A DNA stretch of 64,000 nucleotides, taken from Sordariomycetes sp. S80-01Y. Taxonomy: Eukaryota > Ascomycota > Sordariomycetes. Made by a program: the position numbers and the translations under genes. Below, one piece after another: positions 36,501-48,343 of the stretch. The stretch's first letter is position 1. Each line of letters opens with the position of its first letter. Under the pieces are notes generated by a model that saw only the letters and a list, made by a program, of their open reading frames with translations, was not told the origin of the DNA and did no database searches. The stretch is taken from positions 1,612,001-1,676,000 of the forward strand of contig JAXQJY010000033.1 of NCBI GenBank assembly GCA_037042185.1, in the 5' to 3' direction.

Positions 36501-39500
36501 CGGAGGGATCTGCGGACCCTGCCTGCGCATGATCACACCTCCCCCTCTCCGTCTGTGAAACGTGGCAGCGTGCGCTGCGGCGGTTGCCATTGAGGCTTTG
36601 CCGGCGCGTGACCAGCGGTGCTCGTGCACGGCGTGCTGGACCCCTGAATTGGAATTGGAGGGTCAATTGGCAGCATGTCTGAACCATGCAGAGCCTCGGC
36701 CGGGCTCGTCCAGCAGAACATGCCATGCGAGGCTGTCACGCGATGCTGGCCAAGATATTCAATGCTTCGTCCTGGACTCTGGAGAAGACGGTCGAGAATA
36801 CAATGGCCTGTGCACCCTCAGTGTCGGTCCACATGCTGCCCTTTTAGGCGTGGTATTAAATGGTGGATCCCTTGAGCAGGCAAAACGGTGGCTTCGGGGG
36901 TCATCGGGTGCAGACCCCCGAGACGCAGCGGTTTCCAGAACGAGCCTCCGTCCACCGAAGCTCGTCTTTTCCGTCTACCCCCTCTGAGGGACCGTCTGGC
37001 TCAGGTGACCAACTTGATAGGCTCGGGACTCTGGTCAAGCTCCCGCGATCAACGACGCCGGCCCTCTGTACACTTTGGAAAAACGCTCATCCGCAGCGCA
37101 ACAACCAGTCACAGAAGGTCACTCGTCTCCAGGTTTCCTCTTGAGGAGAGGAGAAAACCAGCGTCATGCAGGGTCCTGGGTCCTTTGAGTCCCGCCGTCG
37201 AGGCGGTGTCAGCTGGGCTAGAAGATTATTCGGGGCGACCGTCGCTTTCCACAAAAGGGGACCCCCGTGACGAGGCCCGTCTGTAGTTTGTCTTTGCCGG
37301 GTGTCTGCCTCCGGATTGACGGAGCCGCCGCCGAGAATGGCACAAGGCTCGCAACCACAGACCCCTCAGCCTGAGGCTCCGGCGGCCAGACTTCAGCCGG
37401 GGTCGATCCGAAGGGGGGGACTCACCCGGGCAAATTGCGGATCCAGCTTCCAGTTGGAGTCGCTTCTCCGCTGATGAAGTTGGAGAAGGCGCTTCTCGAA
37501 GCATGCCTTGGCCATTCAGCCATTCTCGCGTCTGCTACTCTTACAGGTTATGGGTGTGGTAGGTAGGGTAGGCTACAGCCCGGGCGTTCCACGGCCAGTT
37601 TGGCGAGACACGTTCCTGGTTCAGCTCTGGCGGATGCGAGTCAGGACAGGTCCGGTGGGTGAGACCCCGAAAGAAGCCAACGGGTGATTCTGCTCGACTT
37701 CCCCTCTTCTACCAATTCGAGGGCGCCGTTGGGGGCACCCAATAGAGCAATTGCGTGCACAGAGGCACCGTGGCTCCCCGCCAAACTCGGCTGCTGTCAA
37801 ATTCGCGCTCTGCCAGTGGCCGGTCCCTGGCCGTTTTGCCCTGGAGCCAGTTCGTCGGGTCGGCCTTGTCGGAAGTCTGAAGCCAAGGTGGCGTCTCCAC
37901 GGATCAGCTCACGCCGTTCGAGGTCTTGATGCCCGAGTAGATCCTCCATGGCGAGTCATCTTTCGCCATCTCCGCCCCAGTCCAGATACTATGGCTTGGA
38001 ATTGATCTCAAAGAATTGATTGATCAATTAATTCAGATGCGTGGGTACGTACGGAGTACGGAGTACGCACATGCTGTGTCGGTGCTTCTCAGGGTTCTAC
38101 TCCGGAGCGGGGCGCAACATGTATGAAGTAGCGTCCCGGGTGACAGCTGGGCCACGCCCTTCTGGCGCTCTCTTGCGCTGAGTGGCATTTACCCGCTTTC
38201 TCGCCCTGGCCGACTCGGAGCAACCAACATTACTCCGTAGGAGCCAAATTCGCATGTGGTTTTGGCGCGATATGCGAAGGGGAAACTCCGTGGTCAGGTC
38301 AGGCTTGCTGGGCACCAAGGTTCATTCGTCTTTACCGACAGTGCACCGACACCGGGGAATGTCCCGTCCTGCCCGTTGGGTAGCAGGACGATCAAGCTGC
38401 CAGATGAGGGAACATCCTGATTCCCCATCCAACGCCGTTGCTGGTTGTTTGATGTCAATCTGTCTGCCGATTCCCACTCGGACTTCAATTGCCCATCCCC
38501 TTATTGAGAATGCAGTCTCTCATCTTGTGACTTGGTGCGTGCGTGCAGCCCCGCAAGGGGCAATGGCAAAGGGTGAGGCCCCATCTGGTGGACCATCCGC
38601 TGCGATCACTTGACTTTTGTTTGCCGCAGTCGACGCAGGGCACTCCGGCTCGGAGTCCAGAGCGAAGCGGGTCTCGAGCACATGTCAGTCAGCTGGAGTT
38701 GAGTTTTCCTTCACCCCTCTGGGTCCTGCTGGCTCGGGCTCGGGGGTAAAAACTGTAGGAATTGAGAGGGGCGACTACCCATTCGACGCGCGTGTTCGAA
38801 TACGGTGTTGAAGTCCGGCAAATAGTCCGACCCATAGCGTGGCTTGCAGGTGTCACTCGTGAGGCTCGGCTGTCAAAATGGCGGGGATGCATGGGATTCC
38901 AGGTCCTTGGTACGGGGACGACGAGGTCTCGTGATGCTGAAGTGAGGCGGATTCTTGAATCTAGGCGCTCTGGGCAGTCTTTGAGCTTTAGTTTGCAGAG
39001 CCCGTAGTTGTTCCTAGGCTCGCAAGGTCTCACTCGGGTTCTATTGCCAGCATACTGCGCATCCGCTGCCCGCATGTGTCGGCTCGAGAACGGCTACCCG
39101 GTAACAGAGCACATGTTATGTCTTCCACGCGTTTAGTAGTCAATCATTTCTGCAGGGTATTTACTGCACTGCCCTTTTTCGGCGTCAGAACCGGGAAGTC
39201 AACGAGGCATTTGCTCCTAGCACGTGCGGAAGATTGGCGTTGAACCCTTTGTGCTTTCTACGCGTGAGAGTAGGCCACTCACGGAGTGACTGTACCTACT
39301 CATGAGTAAGTTTTACCAAAACAGCCACGACCATTGTCATATGGCTGAACGGGAGACCAATCAAATAATAAAGCCAAAAACTTCAATCAGATAAAACAAT
39401 TCGTGATTGGGTGATTCAACAGCAAGACACCGGTGCCTCTATTCCAGGGTTGTCCATTCTGGCAGATAGCCGCGGACTTGGATCGATCTCGATCAAGGAA

Positions 39501-42500
39501 GTCGATATCAAGATGGCAGCGCGCTTACATCAATCCTTTCTCACCCTCGCCTCCAAAACAAGCGCCCGAACGGACAAAGATAGACGCTCGCTACCACCCC
39601 GAGATCCCCCTCTGTTCGCTGGTCCAACACCTCACTGCAACCTCAGCTCGCGATGCAACCCTCCGCCACGGCGTGGTCGCCCCCTACCCCTCCACCATCA
39701 AGGCCTGGCTTTGTTTGCCGTTCCCCCTAGCCGCGAGCCAGGCGGCATCGTCTCCTAGACGGAAGGCTCAGACTGCGTTCATCATGACACAATGGCATCT
39801 GGCGCAGCCCTCAGCCCCGACTCAGATGGACGGTCAGCGGCGTGTGTGTCAGAATGGCCTTTGTCTGTACAAGCCACACGTGGACGTGCCGGTTGCAGGC
39901 CAGTGCCGATGCAGCCTGGGGATGGCAATGCTCCGCTGGGGTTTATTCTGGGAGCTTTTGTGCGACAATGGTTGTGCTTGGGTGGCTACTAGGCGCCACC
40001 CCTTTACGAGTGGCCGTCATGCAGCTGCTCCTGAGCGAGGGCAGAGGTGTGTTCCATGCCCCTCTTTGCGAGTAAATGTCCAGCGCAGGATATCAGGAAT
40101 TAGTCTATGCGTATCTCAACGACAGCTACCGTAAACTGGGACCGACAACTGAGCTGGTCGGAAATATCAAGGTCATCTGGTCGATGGCTAGCGCTATCAT
40201 GGCAGACGCCTCTTCCATTGCCCGGTCTTCATCGGCCCCTGAGCTTGACTAACAGTTTTGGATGGTATCATGGCCAGACCGCAGAGGACCTTCCATTTTC
40301 ATGGGATGTTCAAGACCTCAGTAATCGCTTGCAAGTCGGCGGACAGCGAAACCAGGGACCCCCACGGTATCTGCCATCGTCGGCCAACCCCGTAACGGCT
40401 AACCCCCACCCTTCCTCCTCAGCCCTCTGGGGTCGGTTGGCTCACGCCTCTTGATGATAGATGGGTTGGCTTTGCCTGGTGATGGTATTATAAGATAGAT
40501 TGGAAAATGGACGGCACGGCGTGTTGTGGGCACATCACTCTGGGCGTGCCATAGACTAATATCTGATACCCCCCTGGACCCCTTTTCCGGATGGGTGAGG
40601 CGTGGGGAGCTTGGGTGGCTGGTTGGTGCTTGCACTGGTCCAGAGTTGAGGGAAATAAGTGAATTAAATGGATAGGAAAAGAGTTGCGATTAAACCATGG
40701 TGACCCTGCCTGCTTGCTGGGGGCCGTCTCAGAGAGAGTGCGTCCGGAGATGTGTTGATGAAGGACGGCTGATGCGTCTTGAGATCCAGATTAGGTTGGG
40801 GGTAAATGCACCTTCTAGAAGCCATGGAAAAGAGCCTGCGCAGAGCGACAACCGAGAGCCTGGGCATGCTGATAAACCCCATGAGCATTTGATCCCAGCG
40901 GCCGCGAGGCAGCAGCGTGCAGTGCTTCTCACACGCCCACGTGGACAGCCATGTGAATCCTTCTGCACTCCTGTCAAACCCTTGTCCAAGAATCAAAACC
41001 TGGTCGAAATTGGCCTCTGACTCGGAGCTTTTCTCAGATAGACGGCCTTTTCCATGTTCCTCTGTCAACTTTGAGGAGGAGGAGGATTCGGTGGCGCTGA
41101 CGAAGGCAGGAAGTCGGTCAGGGGCGGCCGCTAGGTGGGCGGCCCGAACGACCTCGCGGCCCGCGCAGCCCCCAGACCAGTCTCCCCTTCCATCTGACGA
41201 CACGCTCGCGCGAATCCTCACGGATCGACGACAGGGGGCCCTCGTGAGCTTCTTTTGCCTCTGACCGACTCTTGCCTTGAGCGCCTACGGGCGTACGGGC
41301 GCTCGCGTTATCGTGTGTTTACGCACCCAAGGTTTCGCGGTGACGCCGAAGTGACACGTTGTCCGGTGTTCGGCAACCTCCTGCAGACCGGTAGGGGGAG
41401 CGAACTGGACTGCTAATTACGGTTTGATCACGTCGAGAATAGATGCAAGCGTGGGGGACGCAATCACAAGGACGCTATCGTTCCAGATTGCTGTCCAGCT
41501 TCCTGCAACATGACCCCCCGAGGCACATCATCCATCACCTCGGGTCTATAACCAGCTTCCTCTTTCGATACCTTGCCTCCACGCGCTTCCCTCACCGACA
41601 GCCAACGTGCGCTCAATGACTGGACGTCATATTCTTTCATTCAAGAACCATGATGCTGGACGGGAGGGAGCGTGCGCTCCGTATTACGTTAGAATGCGTA
41701 GGCTGAGTGGCTGGCCGTCGCCGGAGAATCCGGGGTGAGCGAGGGTGAATTGACAGCACGGCTACGGGGGGTCCCATTCGTTCGTCAGAAGGACTCGAAC
41801 GTATCAGCTCCGTGCTGATGCAAGTCGTGTCAACCACTGCGAGCTCGCAGCTAGGCAGACGACGTCCGTTTACTCGCAGATCAGGGTCTGGGGTTCGAGC
41901 AGATGCTCAGCCGTGCTGGCGGTGTCGACCGATTGGGCGGGTGAGTGGTGAAAATAATACAAGATTAAGATTTTCAAAATAAATTAATTTACCCTCCCGT
42001 GTCACCTTACGGTACCCAGCATGGAAGCACAACAGCCTGGCATCGCGCTTCAATACGGTGCATCCTCAGATGTCTCGCATTCGACCGGGAAGCTCTGAAA
42101 GCCACACGATGATGCCCAGAAGCCTGGCGGCTTGTTACGATATCTTTTGAGGATCTTCAATGTTTCTCCAATGGGCTCTCGCCGACCTGTACTCAGGTTC
42201 GCCATGGCTTGAGGCGGTCGAGTGGCCGCCGCCTGCGCTACACCATAGACAACCCCCGACCTTATGGCCGGTCCTTGTAATCTGGCAGAGTGCCTACAGA
42301 TAGATCAATTCGTGTGTTGTGCTACGCGGCCGGCAAACTTGAGGGGCTCCCGGCATCGAGCCAGATGGCGTTTTCAGCTGTTGAAAGCCTCCAAGCTTTC
42401 CGAGACGACGGAGTGATGGATTCGAGACCTGGGCCTCTCGAGGGGCATGGAACGTTCGCTAAGCCGCTGCAATATGGACACTGACATTCACGCGAGCCCA

Positions 42501-45500
42501 TCGTAAGCCTCGCGAGCTCATCCTTGGGGACCTCGCCCCAGGTCTGCCGCCACCCGAAGCCCGCCGCCTATGCTTCCAGGAAGAACCGCCCGCCACATGT
42601 GCGTCTCGCCGCGGTATACTGCAGTCACTGGGAGCCATCGGGTGGCCGTCAAGGTCGCCAGTGAGCACGTGCAACCTATTACTGTCAGCGCGCGCAGCCA
42701 GCCGCGCTGCGAGCGGGGGCAATCGGGTGCTACCTTCGAGAGCGAAGCAGTACACGATGATTGCTGCTGACTGTGGTACGATACTAGCACGATATCATGT
42801 GGTCGACAGGGTCTTGATCGAAGACAATCGTATCCGGCTTCTTCCCGTGCATTTCCCCAACCATGGCGAATTCAGGGGCAGAGGGGCGGGAGTGTAGGCT
42901 TCAGTTGACCTTGCCCGGTCAGCAGCACAAGAAGGCGTTCAGCCACAGCCGAGGCTGCCCAATGCTGGGACGCTCACAAGCGATACTGCATGATGACAAA
43001 GATGGCGAGGACCCCTTTCAGGGCCACAACTTGGCTGGCGAGGCTGTGGTACGGCAGGAGGGGTCGTACGGGGCAGGCGTCTTGGGTGTGAGTGTCAGTC
43101 AGCTGCTGTGACAGATGTTGCTCAACGGTGTAACTATTGACGGCGAAAGTAGGACGGCATTGGTATTGTTCTGCGATGATCTTTCGTGCTCGCGGGTGTA
43201 TGGAACGGGGTGTTATCCGTATCGGGATCCTCAAAGCTCGACACCATGTCGTAGTTCACATGGATCCAGCGTGAGATCAGCCCGAAAGACCCTTTGAAAG
43301 TGGCCATGTGAAACGGTTGTCATTCTGTACGCATTCGTTGAAAGCTACTGCGGCGCGGCCAGACCAGGACTTTGCATCTCCTGGAGCCGCCGCTGCCAGA
43401 GGTGTATGTGGATGAGGTTTCTCCGAAAAAGCGATAACGACCGCAAAGTCCCTGATAACTCATCAGAAACGTCGCTTAGTTGCCTTAACAGGCAAGTGTC
43501 CGAAGCAAGAGGAGGTCTCCTTGCGACAGGCCAGCACACGGCCAGCCACACCTCCGGAGCCGATAGTGGGCTATGCCGGAGTCCTTGAAGCATCGGCGAA
43601 ATTCAACATAAAATGACAAAAAAAAAACCTGAGAAGAGTACACGCCCAGGCACATGCCGTCCAATATCTTCAGGTTCACTTGCCATGCAGCCGAGCCCTG
43701 CACCCCAGATTGAGTGTCGTGCTGCGTAGTACCTCAAAGCGCCCTCCCGGAAGAACAGAGAGCAACTCCGAGGTCCATCCATCATCAGACAGGCATCTGC
43801 GCCGGGAAGACTCTCGATTGAGGGCGGAAAAGAGATTTGGCATATGATCAATCACCATGCCGCGTGTAGCTTCCGGCGGCTCGCATCGTGATGTGCCCGC
43901 CAAATTCGCCTCGGCTTCCTCGCAGCCTGCGGCACGGGTCTTACCGCCTCGTTGACGGCCACGCTCAGCAAGTCCCTGAATGGAAGGGCTGCCGTCACGC
44001 GGATGTATACCGGTGAGCGCGATCCATGTCAGGCACGTGTCCTTACCCTGATCCGCGGCCTATCGTCCAGGATAGTATGGATCAGGCGACTCCAATCCTT
44101 TCCGGTTCAGATCGTGCGGAGAGGCGCGACAATTGCAGCCGACGGATGAAGTTTCCATTCTTCCGCCCAGACGAGACGGGCTCTCTGATGCCTGGAGCGG
44201 ACCGTAATGAGACAGGTTGGCAGGGGTCAACTACTTTATCCGGGGGACGGTGGAAGGGTCGGGGAAACACCCGTCGCTTCTGGAAGATCGCCAGCACTCT
44301 CTGGGCTTCGTTTTGGGACTGATCGCCTCTCTGGCCAATATGATCACTTGACAAACGTATTTCATCCGCAACTCCCTGTCTGATTGTCGAGGGGTGGAAA
44401 TGAGGGCCTTCCTTCGGTGTAATTGAGCGCGGTCCCGTCAACGACAAGCATGCGCTGTCATCCGAGCCAGTCATGATTACCGCCTGTCGCGTGTAATGTC
44501 AACTCGAGTATTGCACATGGCCCCAGCCCACGGAACACGCAGAGACCTCGCAAAAGCAAACCAGCCTCACATGACGACGGCCAAGGGTATCGGACACACT
44601 CGATAATCAGACGCATTGCTGAGTTGTCCAAACCGTCACAAGGTCTGAAACCACACACACACTTTTGGCAAAATGGAACGTGGGGTTCCCCATTGTTGGT
44701 ACTCGATTTATCGATCCGACGTGGAGAGAGGCTTTGCTTGCAGATGGTTGCATCAGGCAGAGAGATATGTAGACACCCCCCCAAAGGATCGCCAGAAGCG
44801 GATGCTCGTTTCGTGATGGGCGAGGCTATGCGTTGGACGTCAGATGATGAGACGGAATTGGGCTGTTGGTGACGAGAATACTGACGAGACAATTTTTCAA
44901 ATTGCCCTATAACTGAGAAAGTATCAATACTCTGTGTCCTAATATGGAGTATCAATTACCCAACGCCATCGGGTTACGGAGTGACGGCAGGGCAGGCCGA
45001 TCCCTCCTACAAGCGTCAACGGCGGGCTGCAAGAAGGGTCGAGTGCAGCCTGCGATCTTCCTTCAGGCGACGCATGGCGGGTTTAATCAAAATAGATTGA
45101 AGAAATCAAGTACCGCGTGAGATGGGCCCGTGTGCTGTTTTAGTTGTGTGTGTTCGCGGTTGTTCGAGTCCCGACTCCTTGGAATGAGTTGGGGAATCGC
45201 TTCCAAAGTCTAGGCTGTACCAGCGCAAAGTGAATGCCAAGCGTTAGGATGTTTTGATGTTAAAATATTGAGAGCTGCTACGTATTCTTAGGGAGAATTT
45301 AGGGGCAGCTAATTGATCGTGTGATCGATAAAGGACAGAGGTGTAAAGGCTTCGGGATTGGAGCTCGCGAGACCCTTCAACCGACAATACAAGTCTTCAA
45401 GCAATATGAGTCTCCACGTCTAGGGAACAACGCAATTTGAAACCGATGATCCATAATATAATTCAATCTGCCGCGCACGGAAGCCATGCCTGTCTCGTCT

Positions 45501-46234
45501 TGTTGTTCCGTCTCGACACGAGTGAAGGTCCGACAGTCCACTACATGGACAGGGAGAGGGCAATAGCCTAGTAGGGAAGAATGTATCAATTTCTTCGGGC
45601 ATAAAAACATAATATCTATTATAGTACAATGATTTTTAATGTCTTCGGGGCTGGCTTAAGCTGCAAGTATTGATGCTACCGTAAACGGATGTCATGCAAG
45701 TCCTCACCATAGGCATTTTCTGTATCGAACTGCCAAACAGGCTCTTTCCAAGAGCTTGAAAGTGTGTTGAACTATGCCATGATATTGAGTCGGACTAGAA
45801 CCGCCTCATTGATTGTAGACGGATTACTTGCACGGTCAATAAGGGGTATGTTCCTGCGTGAGCTACATCCCCGTGGACTTGAGGAATCCAAGAGGCAAAG
45901 CCCGGATTTTGGAAGCGCTACCAAGACATTTCATGATGCCTATTGATAGTGGTCCAGAAAAGAGTGAACCTTCGGTATCTTTCCAACGCCAGAGGAAGCC
46001 TGGTATTATAACTAGGGATTCATCACTCGGTATAACTGACTAGTATCAAGTCGCTGGAGACGCACTGCAAGTCGACGCTCAAAAGACGTTCGAAGGAAAT
46101 TCCTGGGTTGCTCGGTGACAGATGGAACAATTTAGACCATATAATCACAGTATTATACAGAACGTGGCGCTCAAACGATATACACATCCTCGCTCGTATG
46201 ATTCATTTTCGTCATCAACTGCCCGGATTTCTCT
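30530..46234. other. 15.7 kb gene-sparse block upstream of the DUF3295 gene
   Basis: Lies between the start of the DUF3295 gene (minus) and the stop of the CHY zinc-finger gene (minus), so it is the promoter side of the former. Composition is GC-rich for most of its length, becoming less so near 45-46 kb; it is not the AT-rich sequence expected of heavily RIP-mutated repeats. Many open frames exist; the largest (33656-34483, 275 codons from ATG) is opposed by a 236-codon frame and resembles no family. The motif TACGGAGTA or its complement recurs (about 33585, 38050-38067, 38233, 44974). A weak tRNA-like fold sits at 41782-41862. I see no transposon ends, long terminal repeats or coding domains. 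Confidence 0.5.
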
Positions 46235-48343
46235 TCAAGCCCCAATCCTCTTGTGCTTCCTCGGGTCCTTACGACTCATCAGCCTCTGGTCCCTTGTACC
46301 CTTACCGCCCTCCCAAAACCCTCTACCCTTCTTCCCAATTACGCTGCGGCCACAGAAGTTGCACGCCTCAGGGTTGTAGTTTTGCTCGCGACTACAGTAG
46401 CCGCAAATCATGCGATTCGCCCACTCATTCATGTGATCTTCCGACTTGTCGTGACACTTGTCGCAAGGATGAACCTTGCTGCAACAGGAGAAGCGGAACC
46501 AGCGATATGACTTGCGGTAGTGCGAGCAGGCACCTCGCGCGGGGAGTGGCTCGCCGGCATGGAGACCAAGGCGCTCTTGCTTGCGACGAGGAGCGAGGTC
46601 TGGCGGTGGGAGTGACCCAGGTGTGATGAAGAGGAACTTGATCTCGGGAATCTTGAAGGTAAATCGACCGTGACAGTCGCGGCAGACGTTGGTCATGGAC
46701 TCTCCCCGAACGGAGACAAGCTCGAGACCAGGCGTGGAACACTTGGAGCAGGTCGGGACGAAGGTGCTTGGCAGCATATCGGCCACTTTGCAGCCCGCCA
46801 GGTCGATAAAGCCTGCTCGCGTAGAGTGTTCGTGGACCAAAGTCTGGCGGTATTTGGCAGCCATTGGGTTGTTGCACTTCTTGCAAACGTCAGCCTTGTC
46901 TTGGCCGGGCTTCAAGTTCTTGAACTCGTTGATAGTCTTGCATCGATTGCACTTCACACTGAGCGACAGGAGTGAGACTTGCAGAATCTCAACACCATGA
47001 AGCTCCACATTAGGGAAGCTCATCATCGTGCCGCGCTCAGGGGTGTCCTCCAGGAGAATCGCCGTTTCTCCAGCTACATCCTCCTCAAGCGCTGCGCCTC
47101 CCTCGTCGTCCTCATCCATGCCAGACGAGTCCTCGTCGCTTTCCGTTCGGACAAGACTCCATTCTGGCGGACGCTCGATATACTGAATGTGGCTTTCGTC
47201 TCCCTGGCGGATTATAGCGGGAGCATTGGCCCTGCCTGATCCAGTCTCTAGGCCGGAAGCCTCTTCGACCGGTACCTGAGGCTTAAGCTTCGCTGCCTCG
47301 GCCTTGGCCTTTCTCGCAGCTGCTTGTGCCTCCTTAATCAACTTGAACAAATTGCAAGACAGGTAATTGACCAAGGCCATAAGGTTGAAGCGGTCTTTCA
47401 GCTCCACAGCTTTTTGGGCAAACAGTTCCTCCACAGGCTCAGCATCCTCAGCTTCTGCTTCGACAAGGTGAACTCGGACATCCTGCAGAGGATAAAGAAT
47501 GGGAACAATCAGGTTGATAGTGCGGACCGACTTCACGCCAGGCGGCAGCTCTTCTCGTCGCTTCGGCTCGATGGGCAGAGTAAAGACAACGCCGTCTGCC
47601 GATCGGCGGAATCCCGACATTCGTCCCATTCGTGCCTCAACCGCCCGTACTTCACGTGCCCTCCGTTCCTTAGCCTCCGCAACTTGCTCTTTGGTGAATG
47701 TTGGCTCCCGTAAAACTGGCCTCGGTGATGGGTTCTGCGGAGCGCTCGACTGCACAGGTAGGGCTGCCGGCTCAGGGGTCGAGTGACGGTCGTCAATGTG
47801 TCTTGTGTCTTTGACGCCCTCGAAGTTTATCAGCTTGACCGTCTCAACTTTCTGCTCTGACAAGAACTGCTCTAGATTCTTGTCCAGCGCGTTCACCAGT
47901 GCAAGAAGTGTCGACTTCTTCCTCTCACGGGCCAGCCTTTCCCATCCCCTTTCGACGTTAATGCTGAAGCCCCTTGGGATGTTCCTATTCCGCACGGATA
48001 GAGTCGGCCTCTCCTCAGGATAATCCGGTGGCACACGTAGGTCGCAGTCGAGATAAGCCAACTCAAAGGGGAAGTCCGGATCTGAGGGCGTGAGTTTGAA
48101 AACAAGTGAAGTCGACTTGTCTGATGCGACTGTTTCCTGCGGTTGGAATCGCCGCCTTAACTGTTCGAGCTGATACCGTCGAGGGTCGTCCTTCTGTGCA
48201 GCAGGCACCGGCTTAGGGACTACGCGAGAGGAGGGAGACTCCGCGATAGCCTGTATTCGCGTTGGCGGAGAGCCATCTGGCTGTGTCTGTAAGGACATCA
48301 TGGTGTTGGAACGGGCTTGGTTTTGTAGAAGATGATCAATCAT
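46235..48343 (-). CDS. CHY zinc-finger protein with RWD-like N-terminus
   Basis: Single exon, 702 residues. The first ATG in frame is at 48343; a second Met pair (MMSLQTQ) about 15 codons on is an alternative start. The region around residues 70-130 (FKLTPSDPDFPFELAYLDCD then LRVPPDYPEERPTLSV) resembles an RWD domain strand pattern, and KSVRTINLIVPILYPLQDVR suggests a second one. After an acidic linker come zinc ribbons CNRCKTINEF...CKKC and CSKCSTPGLEL...CRDC. The C-terminus is a CHY finger: CSHYRKSYRWFRFSCC, HPCDKCHDKSEDH, ICGYCSREQNY, CNFCGRSVIGK, then a basic tail. In known proteins the CHY module occurs in Pirh2-type ubiquitin ligases and in yeast Hot13, a mitochondrial intermembrane-space factor. 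No RING follows here, so ligase activity is unlikely; the role is unknown. Confidence 0.88.
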   Translation of the reverse strand: MIDHLLQNQARSNTMMSLQTQPDGSPPTRIQAIAESPSSRVVPKPVPAAQKDDPRRYQLEQLRRRFQPQETVASDKSTSLVFKLTPSDPDFPFELAYLDCDLRVPPDYPEERPTLSVRNRNIPRGFSINVERGWERLARERKKSTLLALVNALDKNLEQFLSEQKVETVKLINFEGVKDTRHIDDRHSTPEPAALPVQSSAPQNPSPRPVLREPTFTKEQVAEAKERRAREVRAVEARMGRMSGFRRSADGVVFTLPIEPKRREELPPGVKSVRTINLIVPILYPLQDVRVHLVEAEAEDAEPVEELFAQKAVELKDRFNLMALVNYLSCNLFKLIKEAQAAARKAKAEAAKLKPQVPVEEASGLETGSGRANAPAIIRQGDESHIQYIERPPEWSLVRTESDEDSSGMDEDDEGGAALEEDVAGETAILLEDTPERGTMMSFPNVELHGVEILQVSLLSLSVKCNRCKTINEFKNLKPGQDKADVCKKCNNPMAAKYRQTLVHEHSTRAGFIDLAGCKVADMLPSTFVPTCSKCSTPGLELVSVRGESMTNVCRDCHGRFTFKIPEIKFLFITPGSLPPPDLAPRRKQERLGLHAGEPLPARGACSHYRKSYRWFRFSCCSKVHPCDKCHDKSEDHMNEWANRMICGYCSREQNYNPEACNFCGRSVIGKKGRGFWEGGKGTRDQRLMSRKDPRKHKRIGA

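Noticed and set aside
39433-40134. 233-codon frame in the gene-sparse block
   Set aside because: It begins at a GTG, overlaps several other frames, and shows no domain or splice-consistent extension.
45121-45180. TTCGAGTCCC string resembling a pol III B box
   Set aside because: No T-stem pairing and no A box at the right distance.
20937-46234. Transposable elements, virus-like elements or CRISPR arrays in the gene-sparse block
   Set aside because: I found no transposase, integrase or polymerase motifs, no long terminal or inverted repeats, and no regularly spaced repeats; a repeat-library search could still find short decayed copies.
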